A DNA stretch of 46,310 bases from Gemmata massiliana (GCA_000531095.1 HG799462.1:309375-355684); one strand, 5' to 3'. Positions 1 through 8,611 are shown, numbered from the stretch's first letter. Made by a program: numbers and translations. Notes: generated by a model from the sequence alone, not told the origin.

Positions 1-85
1 ACCCCTCGTCCATCGGCGGGGGGATGTAAGCGCCGGGCTTCAGTCGCTCGACGTAGTCGTTCAACTGGCGCCAGTAGAGGACGCC
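1..85 (-). other. Possible fragment of an unrelated minus-strand gene, joined to fabG near position 80
   Basis: Read on the plus strand in the ketoreductase frame, this stretch gives residues unlike a short-chain reductase, and the expected YxxxK catalytic motif just before GAINSFTR is absent. Read on the minus strand it gives a natural-looking peptide containing YWRQLNDYVERLKPGAY followed by PPPMDEG. I do not recognise that protein. The switch of coding character near position 80 suggests a junction, either a rearrangement or a contig-edge assembly error. Only a short piece is visible, so this is tentative. Confidence 0.3.
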
Positions 86-370
86 GGCGCGATCAACAGT
101 TTCACGCGGGTTCTCGCGGCGGAACTGGCTGCTCGGAATGTACTTGTGAACGCCGTTGCCCCCGGCTTCATTGCGACCGATATGAGCCAGGCCGTGCGGA
201 ACATGGCCGGCGAAGACAACCTGAAGAAGCTTATTCCGGTGCGGCGGCTCGGTACACCGGACGACATCGCCAACGTGATCCTCTTTCTCTGTGGTCCGGG
301 CGCTGCGTACATCACTGGGCAGGTGATTACTGTGGACGGCGGCCTCAGCCTCGGGGCGGTGTCCGGCTGA
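81..370 (+). CDS. fabG: 3-oxoacyl-ACP reductase (FabG-like SDR), C-terminal part only
   Basis: This is the C-terminal half of a short-chain dehydrogenase/reductase that reduces beta-ketoacyl-ACP with NADPH in type II fatty-acid or polyketide synthesis. Visible landmarks are GAINSFTR (the helix after the active site), the conserved VNAVAPGFIATDM segment, LIPVRRLGTPDDIANVI, and the family C-terminus AYITGQVITVDGG. The Rossmann N-terminus and the YxxxK catalytic motif are missing, because upstream of about position 80 the sequence no longer resembles the family. An ATG-less reading from the GTG at 146 would give a meaningless 74-residue protein, so I treat the gene as truncated. It lies 24 bases before the acyl carrier protein gene and probably belongs to the same operon. 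Confidence 0.85.
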
Positions 371-394
371 CCTGGCCGGCTGGAGAACTCAAAG

Positions 395-787
395 ATGACG
401 CGCGAAGATATTTTCGGCAAGGTCCGCACCACGCTCATCGACGCCCTCAGCGTCGACGACGATCAAGTGACGCCGACCGCACGGCTCAAGGGCGACTTGG
501 GCGCCGAGTCCATCGACTTCCTGGACATCGTGTTCCGACTGGAAAAGCAGTTCGGCGTCACGATCCCGCGGGAAGAACTCTTCCCCGAGTCCATTTTCCA
601 GGGCGACGCCGGGTTCGTCTCCAACGGGAAAGTGACCCCGGTCGGGTTGGTCGAACTCGAAAAGCAGATGCCCTACGCCGACCTCACCGAATTCAAGAAA
701 GATCCGCGACTCGATAAAGTCGAGGATCTGTTCACGGTCGACCTGATCGTGCGTTACCTGGAATCGAAGGTCGCCGCCAAGAAGTAA
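395..787 (+). CDS. Acyl carrier protein, long variant with an internal insertion
   Basis: This protein of 130 residues carries the acyl chain as a phosphopantetheine thioester during chain building in the cytoplasm. The attachment motif is LGAESIDFLD with Ser39 as the modified residue, preceded by a typical ACP helix I and followed by IVFRLEKQFGVTIP. Usual ACPs have about 80 residues. Here roughly 40 extra residues (about 60-105, containing FQGDAGFVSNGKVTPVGL) separate helix II from the final helix LFTVDLIVRYLESKV. A GGAG at 382-385 precedes the ATG at 395 at reasonable spacing. It sits between the ketoreductase and the dehydratase genes, which points to a dedicated ACP for this cluster rather than the housekeeping one. 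The ACP call is firm; the role of the insertion is unknown. Confidence 0.88.
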   Translation: MTREDIFGKVRTTLIDALSVDDDQVTPTARLKGDLGAESIDFLDIVFRLEKQFGVTIPREELFPESIFQGDAGFVSNGKVTPVGLVELEKQMPYADLTEFKKDPRLDKVEDLFTVDLIVRYLESKVAAKK

Positions 788-874
788 TCGTGTTAGCGAT
801 TTTGTGAGGTGGGTCCGCGTTTCGCGCCGGCCCACCGTTCGTTCTTCCTGCACCGCTCGACAAAAGCACTCAAC

Positions 875-1363
875 ATGCGATGGACGTGGATCGACCGGTT
901 CGTGACGTTCGAGTCCGGCAAGTCGGCCACGGCGGTGAAGAACCTAAGCCTGGCCGAAGATCACTTCGCCGATCACTTTCCCGGCTTCCCGGTCATGCCG
1001 GCGCCACTCATTCTGGAAGGTCTCGCCCAAACCGGCGGTATCCTCGTGGGTGAGGCCCGGCAGTACCGCGAAAACGTAGTGCTCGCGAAAATCACCGCGA
1101 AGTTCCACTCCGAAGCGATGGCCGGTGAACAGTTAACGTACACGACCACGCTGCTGGACCTGAACGATACGGGTGCGAGGGTGTCCGCCACGGCACACAG
1201 CGGTGATAGTCTCATCGTTGAAGCCGAAATTATGTTCGCCCACGCGAACCCGTCGCAACTCCCACCCGGACTGCCCGATACCAAGTTCGTCTTTAATGGC
1301 GAACTGACTCACTTGCTCCGTATGGCGGCCGCTGTGAGTAAACCTTCTGCCCCCAGCACATAG
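875..1363 (+). CDS. FabZ/FabA-like 3-hydroxyacyl-ACP dehydratase
   Basis: A hot-dog-fold protein of 162 residues, predicted to dehydrate 3-hydroxyacyl-ACP to enoyl-ACP. The active-site region reads DHFADHFPGFPVMPAPLI and then LEGLAQTGG: the histidine of HFPG and the glutamate of LEGLAQ match the catalytic His/Glu pair of FabZ. The usual HFPGHPVMPG is changed to HFPGFPVMPA, as in divergent thioester dehydratases. I start it at the ATG at 875 (MRWTWIDRF), because the upstream in-frame extension to 809 has no family similarity. It follows the ACP gene by 87 bases and is followed by a terminator-like hairpin. A thioesterase-type hot-dog function cannot be excluded. Confidence 0.82.
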   Translation: MRWTWIDRFVTFESGKSATAVKNLSLAEDHFADHFPGFPVMPAPLILEGLAQTGGILVGEARQYRENVVLAKITAKFHSEAMAGEQLTYTTTLLDLNDTGARVSATAHSGDSLIVEAEIMFAHANPSQLPPGLPDTKFVFNGELTHLLRMAAAVSKPSAPST

Positions 1364-1394
1364 TGCCTCAAACAAACAATGCGACAAACCACAA

Positions 1395-1415
1395 GAGGCC
1401 CCTGATTGGGGCTTC
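1395..1415 (+). terminator. Short stem-loop after the dehydratase gene
   Basis: GAGGCCCC at 1395-1402 pairs with GGGGCTTC at 1408-1415 (one G-U pair) around a five-base loop, followed by a T/C-rich run. It lies 31 bases after the dehydratase stop and may end or attenuate the first transcription unit. The rest of the gap to 1594 shows only a direct repeat of GCGCCAT near 1546-1563. Confidence 0.45.
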
Positions 1416-1594
1416 CGATTTTCCCCCTCAAATCCCAAACAACCCAATTTATCCATTCCACCGAACCTTTCGCGCCGAAAAGACTTGCGCTTCTGTTAAA
1501 TCGGACGCAAGTAATCCGGGCGAATACACTACCACTTGAAATATAGCGCCATAACTGGCGCCATTATCCACGGAGTTCAGCACCGAGTGGCCAC

Positions 1595-2866
1595 ATGGTA
1601 AGTAACTCTCGCCGCACCGTGCTGACCGGATTGGGCGTCCTCAACCCGATCGGGTCCACGCCCGAATCGCTATGGGACGCACTCGTTGCGGGCGCCCGCG
1701 GCGTTCGCACAGTTTCGCTCTTCGATGCAACCGAATTGCCCTGTCACATCGCGGGCGAGATCCAGGGATTCTCCGCGAAGGCGATGATCGACAAGGGCTA
1801 CCGCCGGTCGCTCAACGCGATGGCCCGAACAGTCGAACTCGGGGTCATCGGCGCACAGCTCGGGCTTCAGAACGCCGGGATCGCAAAGGGTACGATCCCC
1901 GCGCACCGAATCGGGATCGAGTTCGCCTCGCTAATGGGCGCAACCGACCTGAACGACATGGCCGCGGCGAGCAAGGTGTCGTCCCCGGATGGCGAGACGA
2001 TCGACCACGCTCTCTGGGGTTCCGCCGGTCTGCCCGAAATTACGCCACTGTGGATGCTGAAGTACCTGCCGAACATGCCGGCGTGCCACACCACGATCCT
2101 GTACGACATCCAGGGGCCGAGCAACACGCAGATCCCGGGCGATACGTCGGGGCTGGTCGCGCTGTTTGAAGCCGCCCGTATCCTCCGCCGCAACACAGCA
2201 GACGTGATGGTCGTGGGCGGGAGTGAAGCCCGCATCAACCCGATCACCCTTAGCCGGCACAACCTGTTCGTCCAACTGTCGCGCCAAAACGACAATCCGG
2301 GACACGCGGTTCGCCCGTTCGACGCGGACCGCGACGGCAGCGTGTTGGGTGAAGGAGCCGCTGTCTTCACGCTCGAAGAACTGACCCACGCCCGCAACCG
2401 GAACGCGACCATCCTGGGTGAACTGGTGGGGTGGGCGGCCGGGGTCGATCGTGGCAAGAAGGGGCCGGGACTGGCGCGAGTCATCCGCAACGCGCTGACC
2501 GCCGCCGGCATCCAACCGCAAGACGTGGACCACGTTAACGCACACGGCACCGGTACCACCATCGGCGACTCGTTCGAGGCACGCGGGATCGCCGAAGTGT
2601 TCGGACGGGACGTGCCGGTTTTTGCGCCACTGAGCCGGTTCGGGAACCTCGGTGCGGCCTCTGGATTGATGGAACTGGCGTGCAGTGTGCTCGCCCTCCG
2701 TCACGGGCTGTTGCCCGGCACACTCAACCACGAGAAACCGGCCGCGGACTGTCCGATTGCGGTTCACGCGGGAGCACCGCGTCCCGTGGCCAAGCCCTAC
2801 GCGGTGAAAGTGAGCTACACCGATCTCGGTCAGTGTGCCGTGGCCGTCGTGAAGAAGTGGGAATAG
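1595..2866 (+). CDS. Ketosynthase-like protein lacking the catalytic Cys and one His (KS-beta / chain-length-factor-like)
   Basis: A thiolase-fold beta-ketoacyl synthase homologue of 423 residues. It aligns over its length with FabF-type enzymes: TVLTGLGVLNPIG at the start, LGEGAAVFTLEEL in the middle, and VNAHGTGTTIGDS with the first active-site histidine. Where FabF has TACTSG, this protein has IPGDTSG, so the nucleophilic Cys is Asp183. Where FabF has K..GH.LGAAG it has LSRFGNLGAASG, so the second histidine is Asn. With these losses it should not condense acyl chains alone. Its neighbour at 2983 is an intact ketosynthase, so the pair resembles KS-alpha/KS-beta heterodimers of type II polyketide and aryl-polyene systems, where the beta subunit sets chain length. 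The heterodimer is inference; the substitutions are read directly. Confidence 0.87.
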   Translation: MVSNSRRTVLTGLGVLNPIGSTPESLWDALVAGARGVRTVSLFDATELPCHIAGEIQGFSAKAMIDKGYRRSLNAMARTVELGVIGAQLGLQNAGIAKGTIPAHRIGIEFASLMGATDLNDMAAASKVSSPDGETIDHALWGSAGLPEITPLWMLKYLPNMPACHTTILYDIQGPSNTQIPGDTSGLVALFEAARILRRNTADVMVVGGSEARINPITLSRHNLFVQLSRQNDNPGHAVRPFDADRDGSVLGEGAAVFTLEELTHARNRNATILGELVGWAAGVDRGKKGPGLARVIRNALTAAGIQPQDVDHVNAHGTGTTIGDSFEARGIAEVFGRDVPVFAPLSRFGNLGAASGLMELACSVLALRHGLLPGTLNHEKPAADCPIAVHAGAPRPVAKPYAVKVSYTDLGQCAVAVVKKWE

Positions 2867-2982
2867 CCCCAAGAAACGTAATTGCAGCGATTTACAGCGT
2901 AGGCAGCGAATTCGAGAGCGAGACGCGGAGAGCGTGAAGCCCTCTAATCGGCTCGGGCAGCCGGTCGCCAAGAGGTAGTGTG

Positions 2983-4272
2983 ATGCGCAGACGAGTGGTA
3001 ATCACTGGGATGGGCGTTATCAGCCCGCTGGGTCACAGCGTGGGTGAGTTGTTTGCCGCACAAGTTGCGGGCCGAACAGCGGTTGGGCCGATCGCGCACT
3101 TCGACGCCCGCACGTTCCCGACCACGTTCGCTTCCGAAGTCAAGGGTTTCGACCTCGCGAAGTTTATTCCGGACGCGGCCAAGTTCCGCAACTGCGGTGT
3201 GAACACCAAGTACGCGCTCGCGGCCGGCCGACAAGCACTTGTGGACGCCGGACTTCTCGAAGTGAAAGGCGATCGCTCACGGATGGGGGTGTACCTCGGC
3301 TCCGGTGAGGGTCAGGAAAACTTCGAGGCACTCACGACCAGCACGTCGAAAGCTACTCCTGCGGGCGAACGCACCGCGAACCTGCGTGAAGCCGCGGCCC
3401 TGTTACTCAAGCGGCTCAACGGCCCGCAAGAAGCCGAAGCGGAGATGTACGCCCCGTCCGGCTACCTCGCCGACACGTTCGGCCTTGATGGACCGTTCGC
3501 GTCGTGCCAAACTGCGTGCGCAGCGAGTTCGCAAGCCATCGGCGAAGCGGCGGAGATGATCCGCACGAACGAAGCGGACGTCATGCTCGCGGGCGGATCG
3601 CACAGCATGATTACGCCCACGGGTATCAGTGGCTTCAACCGGCTCACCGCGCTGTCGCAGCGAAACGACAGCCCAAAAACAGCGAGCCGCCCGTTCGACC
3701 TCACGCGCGATGGCTTCGTGATTGGTGAAGGTGCGGGTCTGATCGTGCTAGAAGAACTGGAACACGCGAAGGCCCGCGGTGCCAATATCATCGCGGAATT
3801 AACGGGTTACGGTTCGACGGCCGATGCGTTCCGTATGACCGACCCGCACCCGGAGGGCCGCGGAGCCATTCGGTGCATGGCCGAGGCACTGACCGACGCG
3901 GGCCTGAACCCCACCGACATCGGCTACATCAATGCGCACGGCACCAGTACCCAGGCCAACGACTCGGCTGAAACCGCCGCGATTAAGTCAGTGTTTGGCG
4001 ATTACGCTTATAAATTGCCGGTTTCGAGCAGCAAGAGCATGCTCGGCCACCTGATCGCTGCTGCAGGGGTCGTCGAACTGATTATTTCGACGATGGCGCT
4101 ACAAAAGGGCGTGGTCCCGCCGACGATCAACCTCGAGACGCCCGACCCCGTTTGCGACCTGGATTACGTTCCGCACCAGGCCCGCGAGGTGCGGTTTAAA
4201 CATGTGTTGTCCAACAGTTTCGGTTTCGGCGGGCAGAACATTGCACTGATCGCTAGTGCGTTCCGGGGTTGA
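2983..4272 (+). CDS. Beta-ketoacyl-ACP synthase, catalytically complete (KS-alpha-like)
   Basis: A FabF-family condensing enzyme of 429 residues that joins acyl and malonyl-ACP units. The nucleophile motif is QTACAASSQ with Cys179, the first histidine is in NAHGTSTQANDSAE, and the lysine/second histidine lie in SSSKSMLGHLIAAAG; the C-terminus SNSFGFGGQN is standard. I prefer the ATG at 2983 over the GTG at 2980, because AAGAGG at 2970-2975 is better spaced and the family starts RRVVITGMGVISPLG. It follows the degenerate ketosynthase by 116 bases on the same strand and is most simply its active partner. Whether the product is a fatty acid or a polyketide cannot be told from sequence. Confidence 0.92.
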   Translation: MRRRVVITGMGVISPLGHSVGELFAAQVAGRTAVGPIAHFDARTFPTTFASEVKGFDLAKFIPDAAKFRNCGVNTKYALAAGRQALVDAGLLEVKGDRSRMGVYLGSGEGQENFEALTTSTSKATPAGERTANLREAAALLLKRLNGPQEAEAEMYAPSGYLADTFGLDGPFASCQTACAASSQAIGEAAEMIRTNEADVMLAGGSHSMITPTGISGFNRLTALSQRNDSPKTASRPFDLTRDGFVIGEGAGLIVLEELEHAKARGANIIAELTGYGSTADAFRMTDPHPEGRGAIRCMAEALTDAGLNPTDIGYINAHGTSTQANDSAETAAIKSVFGDYAYKLPVSSSKSMLGHLIAAAGVVELIISTMALQKGVVPPTINLETPDPVCDLDYVPHQAREVRFKHVLSNSFGFGGQNIALIASAFRG

Positions 4273-4347
4273 AGATTGGAGCCAGCATTCTGATAATGAA
4301 AGGTTGGTAATTGTAACAGGACGTTCCTCGTCACCGAGACGAGAGTT

Positions 4348-5385
4348 TTGCGGATCGGATGCCGCATCATTCTACCCGGAGGGTTCGGGGTGGTTTTCTG
4401 GTTGTGGACTGGTATCGCGTTGCTCGCCTTCTTCCCCATCGCGGTGGGGTTGTTTTTGGCGATTGCGTACCTGTACGTCCGCTGGAAATACATGGGCTTC
4501 CTGACTCGCATCTTTCAGGAAAAGCCCCTGTTCGTCGTCCCCCGGGGCGAACCGGACCCGCGCGCCGAAGAAGTCTCGATTCCCGCGGCCGACGGACTGG
4601 CCCTTCGCGGGTGCTACTTCCGCACCAGCGCCCCCGAGCGCCGCGGGGTGATCCTGTTCGGCCTGGAGTTCGGCTCGAACCGGTGGGCCTGCCGGCAGTA
4701 TTGCCAGGCGCTCATCGAAGCGGGCTACGACGTGTTCGCGGTCGAACCGCGGAACCAGGGCGAGAGCGAGCGCGACCCGAACTACGAACCGCTCCAGTGG
4801 GTGACCGACCGGGACGTGTCCGACATGCGGTCGGCCGTTTCGTACCTGCGATCGCGCCCGGACGCGGGCCCGAACGGGATCGGCATCTTCGGCATCAGTA
4901 AGGGTGGAAGCACCGGCCTGTTGATCGCCGCGTCCGACCCGTGGGTGAAGTGTGTTGCGACCGACGGCATGTACGGCACGCACACCACGATGGTGCCGTA
5001 TATGCAGCGCTGGATTCAGATCTACAGCGGCAACCGTCGCATTCAGAAGGCGCTGCCGGGTTGGTTCTACGGCATGGTCGGCACCGTGGGTGTGAAGCGC
5101 GTGGCGCGCAACCGCGGGGTGACGTACCCTAGCGTAGAAAAGGCCGCCGCCAAACTGAACCGCCCGCTCCTGATGATCCACGGGGCGGGCGACACGTACA
5201 TCAAGCCCGAAATGGCCACGTCCCTCTTCGCACGGGCCACCGGAACGAAGAAACTGTGGCTGGTGCCCAAGGCGAAGCACAACCAAGCCCTGCACATTGC
5301 CGGGGACGAGTACAACCGCATGATAGTCGAGTTCTTCGACCGCCACTTGGCTGAAGAGAGCCGAGAGTTGGTGCCGGTAGGGTAA
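4348..5385 (+). CDS. Membrane-anchored alpha/beta hydrolase
   Basis: About 345 residues starting at TTG 4348. An N-terminal hydrophobic segment (about residues 14-43, VVFWLWTGIALLAFFPIAVG onward) is a membrane anchor. The rest is an alpha/beta hydrolase: the nucleophile elbow is GISKG within GIFGISKGGSTG, the acid is probably the Asp in GAGDTYIKPEM, and the base the His in PKAKHNQAL. These suit a serine esterase, thioesterase or S9-like peptidase acting near the membrane; the substrate is unknown. It begins 75 bases after the active ketosynthase on the same strand, so a role in releasing or modifying the cluster's acyl product is plausible but unproven. The unusual start codon makes the exact N-terminus uncertain. 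Confidence 0.8.
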   Translation: MRIGCRIILPGGFGVVFWLWTGIALLAFFPIAVGLFLAIAYLYVRWKYMGFLTRIFQEKPLFVVPRGEPDPRAEEVSIPAADGLALRGCYFRTSAPERRGVILFGLEFGSNRWACRQYCQALIEAGYDVFAVEPRNQGESERDPNYEPLQWVTDRDVSDMRSAVSYLRSRPDAGPNGIGIFGISKGGSTGLLIAASDPWVKCVATDGMYGTHTTMVPYMQRWIQIYSGNRRIQKALPGWFYGMVGTVGVKRVARNRGVTYPSVEKAAAKLNRPLLMIHGAGDTYIKPEMATSLFARATGTKKLWLVPKAKHNQALHIAGDEYNRMIVEFFDRHLAEESRELVPVG

Positions 5386-5474
5386 GAGGTTGGGACTCCG
5401 GCCGAAAATTGACGGCCCTGTTACGGTTGATTGTGGGTCGTAATTCGTATCTACGAACCGCGACCCATCCTACC

Positions 5475-5500
5475 GACGCCCACGGCCCGCCGTGGGCGTC
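5475..5500 (+). promoter_or_regulatory. Strong stem-loop just upstream of the GH3 start
   Basis: GACGCCCACGG (5475-5485) pairs perfectly with CCGTGGGCGTC (5490-5500) around a four-base loop, 18 bases before the ATG at 5519. It could terminate the hydrolase transcript or shape translation initiation of the GH3 gene. No T-run follows, so simple intrinsic termination is not certain. Confidence 0.45.
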
Positions 5501-5518
5501 GTCGCGCGCGGGTGAGTC

Positions 5519-7213
5519 ATGTCTCTGAAACGGTTCCTGCTCGTTCGGCTCGGTCGGTTACTGACGTACCCGGTGCGGAAGCAGTTGCGCCAATTTGAGA
5601 TCGCGTGCGAGACGCCCGAAGCGGTTCAGAACGCACTCCTCTTCGACATCCTCCGCAAGCAAGCAGACACGCAGTTCGGGCGCGACCACAAGTTCGGCGC
5701 GATCACGTCCGTCGCCGAGTACCGCAACAACGTTCCGGTTGCGCCCTACGAGTACGTCAGCCCCTACATCGAGAAAGTCCAAACGGGCGACACGCGGGCG
5801 CTGCTGGCGGACCCGCGCGTGCTGATGTTCGCGCTCACCAGCGGCACCACCGCCAGCCGCAAACTCATTCCCGTCACGGACGCCTACCTCGCCGCGTACC
5901 GGCGCGGGTGGAACATGTGGGGCGTGAAGATGTACCGCGACAACCGCGGTCGGCGGATCGCGATGCGCCCCATCGTGCAACTCGGCGGTGATCCGGAAGA
6001 GTTCCGCACGCCATCAGGCATCCCGTGCGGGAACCTCTCGGGCTACACCGCGATGGTACAGCGGCGGCTCATCAAGTGGATGTACACCGTGCCGCACGTG
6101 ACCGGCAAAATCAAGGACGCGAAGGCGCGCTATTACGTCGCACTGCGGTTCTCGATCGGCCGAAACGTGTCGCAACTAATGGCCGCGAACCCGAGCACGC
6201 TGGTTCAACTGGCCCGCACGCTCGACGCGGAGAAAGAGTCCCTCTTGCGTGATCTTCGTGATGGCACACTCCGCGCCGACCTCGACATCAGTCCGGAAGT
6301 TCGCGCCTATCTCACCCCCCGCGCGAAAAAGAACCCCGTTCGCGCGAACGAACTGAGTGTGATCGCCGGGAAACTCGGGCGCCTGTACCCGATGGACGTG
6401 TGGCCCACAGACGCGACCGTCATCAACACGTGGACCGGCGGGAGCATGGGGCCGTACCTGCGCCAATTGCCGCAATATTACGGCGAACCTCCGGTTCACG
6501 ATCTGGGGCTACTTGCAAGCGAGGGGCGGTTCACGATCCCGCTTTCGGGCGGCACCGCGAGCGGCGTGCTCGATATCTGGTCGCACTACTTCGAGTTCAT
6601 CCCCGAGGGCGAGATCGATTCGCCCAAGCCCACGGTACTCGGCGCACACGAACTCCGAGAAGGTGGAAGCTACTTCATCCTGCCCACCACCTCATACGGG
6701 CTGTACCGCTACCACATTTCGGACCTTGTCCGCGTGACGGGCTTCCACGGCAAAACGCCACTCGTCGAGTTTCTGGGCAAGGGGCACCGGTTCGCGAACC
6801 TGACCGGCGAGAAACTGAGCGAGTACCACGTCACAAAAGCGATGGACGCGGTCGCCCCGCGCACCAACCAGCCCGTCACAGCGTACAGCGTCAGCCCAGT
6901 TTGGGACGACAAACAGCCCTACTACGCGATCTTCCTCGAAGAACCGGACGTCGCCAACGAACCGGCACTGAAGCACTTCCTCGCGGAGTTCGACCGGCAA
7001 CTCGGTGTCGAGAACATGGAGTACGCCGCGAAGCGCGAGAGCGGGCGCCTCGGCCCACTGCGTGCGATGGTGATCGCTACCGGCACGTGGGCGAAATGGG
7101 ACCGCGACCGGTTGTCGCAAACCGGCGGGTCACCGGAGCAGTACAAGCACCCGTGTCTGATCGGTGACCTGAAGTTCCGTGAAACGATGACCGTACTGCG
7201 CGAGGTCGTGTAG
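5519..7213 (+). CDS. GH3-family acyl-adenylating protein (acyl-acid amido synthetase-like)
   Basis: A 564-residue member of the GH3 branch of the ANL adenylate-forming superfamily. Plant GH3 enzymes adenylate an acyl acid and join it to an amino acid. The nucleotide-binding motif is FALTSGTTASRKLIPVT (about residues 102-118). The GH3 signature YGLYRYHISDLVRVTGF lies near residue 400, followed by LEFLGKG-type VEFLGKGHRFANLTGEKLSE. The C-terminal domain ends with YKHPCLIGDLKF. No signal peptide is seen. It follows the hydrolase and ketosynthase genes on the same strand, which suggests, as inference, that the acyl product of the cluster could be activated and conjugated to an amine or amino acid. 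Bacterial GH3 proteins are poorly characterised, so the substrate is open. Confidence 0.85.
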   Translation: MSLKRFLLVRLGRLLTYPVRKQLRQFEIACETPEAVQNALLFDILRKQADTQFGRDHKFGAITSVAEYRNNVPVAPYEYVSPYIEKVQTGDTRALLADPRVLMFALTSGTTASRKLIPVTDAYLAAYRRGWNMWGVKMYRDNRGRRIAMRPIVQLGGDPEEFRTPSGIPCGNLSGYTAMVQRRLIKWMYTVPHVTGKIKDAKARYYVALRFSIGRNVSQLMAANPSTLVQLARTLDAEKESLLRDLRDGTLRADLDISPEVRAYLTPRAKKNPVRANELSVIAGKLGRLYPMDVWPTDATVINTWTGGSMGPYLRQLPQYYGEPPVHDLGLLASEGRFTIPLSGGTASGVLDIWSHYFEFIPEGEIDSPKPTVLGAHELREGGSYFILPTTSYGLYRYHISDLVRVTGFHGKTPLVEFLGKGHRFANLTGEKLSEYHVTKAMDAVAPRTNQPVTAYSVSPVWDDKQPYYAIFLEEPDVANEPALKHFLAEFDRQLGVENMEYAAKRESGRLGPLRAMVIATGTWAKWDRDRLSQTGGSPEQYKHPCLIGDLKFRETMTVLREVV

Positions 7214-7224
7214 GCGAGAACGAA

Positions 7225-7320
7225 GAACCGTGGATGACGCAGATAACGCAGATCAAAACCAAGAATGGAACCTGATTCTGGTTTGGCCTTCATCCGCGTT
7301 ATCTGCGTCATCCGCGGTTC
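7225..7320. repeat. Imperfect long inverted repeat of a dispersed intergenic type
   Basis: The left arm starting GAACCGTGGATGACGCAGAT (7225 on) and the right arm ending ATCTGCGTCATCCGCGGTTC (to 7320) are complementary over about 27 bases with two mismatches. Inner segments AAACCAGA/ATTCTGGTTT extend the fold. Words of the type 'ATCTGCGTNATCNGCGGTT' are, in my experience, common between genes in planctomycetes and some other phyla. It probably folds as a strong hairpin after the GH3 gene and may end its transcript. Confidence 0.7.
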
Positions 7321-7423
7321 ATTTCTGCCCTCGCTATCATCGGCCTACATCTGTCATTTCTGACACGCGCACAGCAGTCGCTATACTCTACCTCAATTCA
7401 CGCTTCCCCTTTGAGCCACAGTC

Positions 7424-8611
7424 ATGCCGCCAGCAGCCGCCACTACCCCGCCCGAGATCAAGTTCGATACCGCAGCCGCGGTCCAGCGGCTCGTGCGGTT
7501 TCTCGGGATCAACGCGATCACCGGGCACGAAGCACCCATCGGAAAGGAACTGGTCGCGGCGCTGAAGGAAGTCGGGGTCCCCACAAAGGCTATCAGCTTC
7601 GACGACGCACACACGCGCATCCCGGAACCAACGCCGGTCGGCAACCTCATCGTGAAGTTGCCCGGTACCGGTAAGAAGAGCGCGAAGCCGATCCTGTTCA
7701 TGACGCACATGGACACCGTTCCGCTGTGCGCCGGCGCGAAGCCGAAAGTGGTCGGCAAGCGCGTGGTGAACGAACTCGAAGGAACCACCGCACTCGGAGG
7801 TGATAACCGCACCGGGTGCGCGGTGCTGGTCACGCTCGCAGCCGAACTCATCAAGCAAAACCTCCCGCACCCGCCAATCACGATGCTGTTTACGGTGCGC
7901 GAGGAGAGCGGGCTGTTCGGCGCGAAGCACCTGAACCCGGCGGACCTCGGCGGGCCGACCGTAGGCTTTAACTTCGACGGGCGCCGCGCCGCGGACGTCA
8001 TCACTGGTGCCATCGGCGCCGACCGCTGGACCGTGGACATTCGCGGGAAGGCGGCCCACGCGGGTGTGGCCCCCGAAAAAGGCATCTCCGCGACGATGGT
8101 TCTCGCGCTGGCAATGGCCGAGGTCCACGCGGGCGGGTGGTTCGGCAAAGTGGTGAAGGACGGGCGCGAGGGGACGAGCAACGTTGGTTGGGTCGGCACC
8201 ACTGACGGCAAGAGCGCGGGTGACGCGACCAACGTGGTGACCGACTTCGTTCACGTGAAGGGCGAGAGCCGCAGCCACGACGCGAAGTTCGTGCGCGACA
8301 TCACGGCCGCGTTCAAGGCCGCGTTCACTAACGCCGTATCAAAGGTGAAGGACCACGAGGGCCGCACTGCGAAGGTGAAGTTCACGTCGCGCCTGGACTA
8401 CGTCCCGTTCCGGCTGAAGCCCGACGCCCCGGTCATCAAATTGGCCGAATCCGCGGTCCGCGCGATCGGACTTGAGCCGAACCTGCGCGTCACCAACGGT
8501 GGGCTAGATGCGAACTGGATGGTCAAGCACGGCATCCCAACCGTGACCTTCGGCGCCGGGCAAAACGAGATTCACACAGTGAAGGAGTTCGTGGACCTGA
8601 CCGAGTTCGAA
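7424..8611 (+). CDS. M20-family (peptidase T-like) zinc aminopeptidase, 3' end lost in a misassembly
   Basis: A di-zinc cytoplasmic peptidase of the M20 family. Metal and catalytic residues are all visible: MTHMDTVP (His and catalytic Asp), GGDNRTG (bridging Asp), REESG (general base Glu and ligand Glu), NFDGR (Asp), and the late histidine in NEIHTVKEF. The ATG at 7424 fits the family start. The reading frame continues to a stop at 8638, but the last codons after FVDLTEFE (from about 8609) come from a duplicated piece of the accC region ahead of a mate-pair linker, so the apparent C-terminus GPMHTV is not natural. The natural enzyme would probably end a few to a few tens of residues later. 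Peptide specificity cannot be inferred. Confidence 0.88.
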
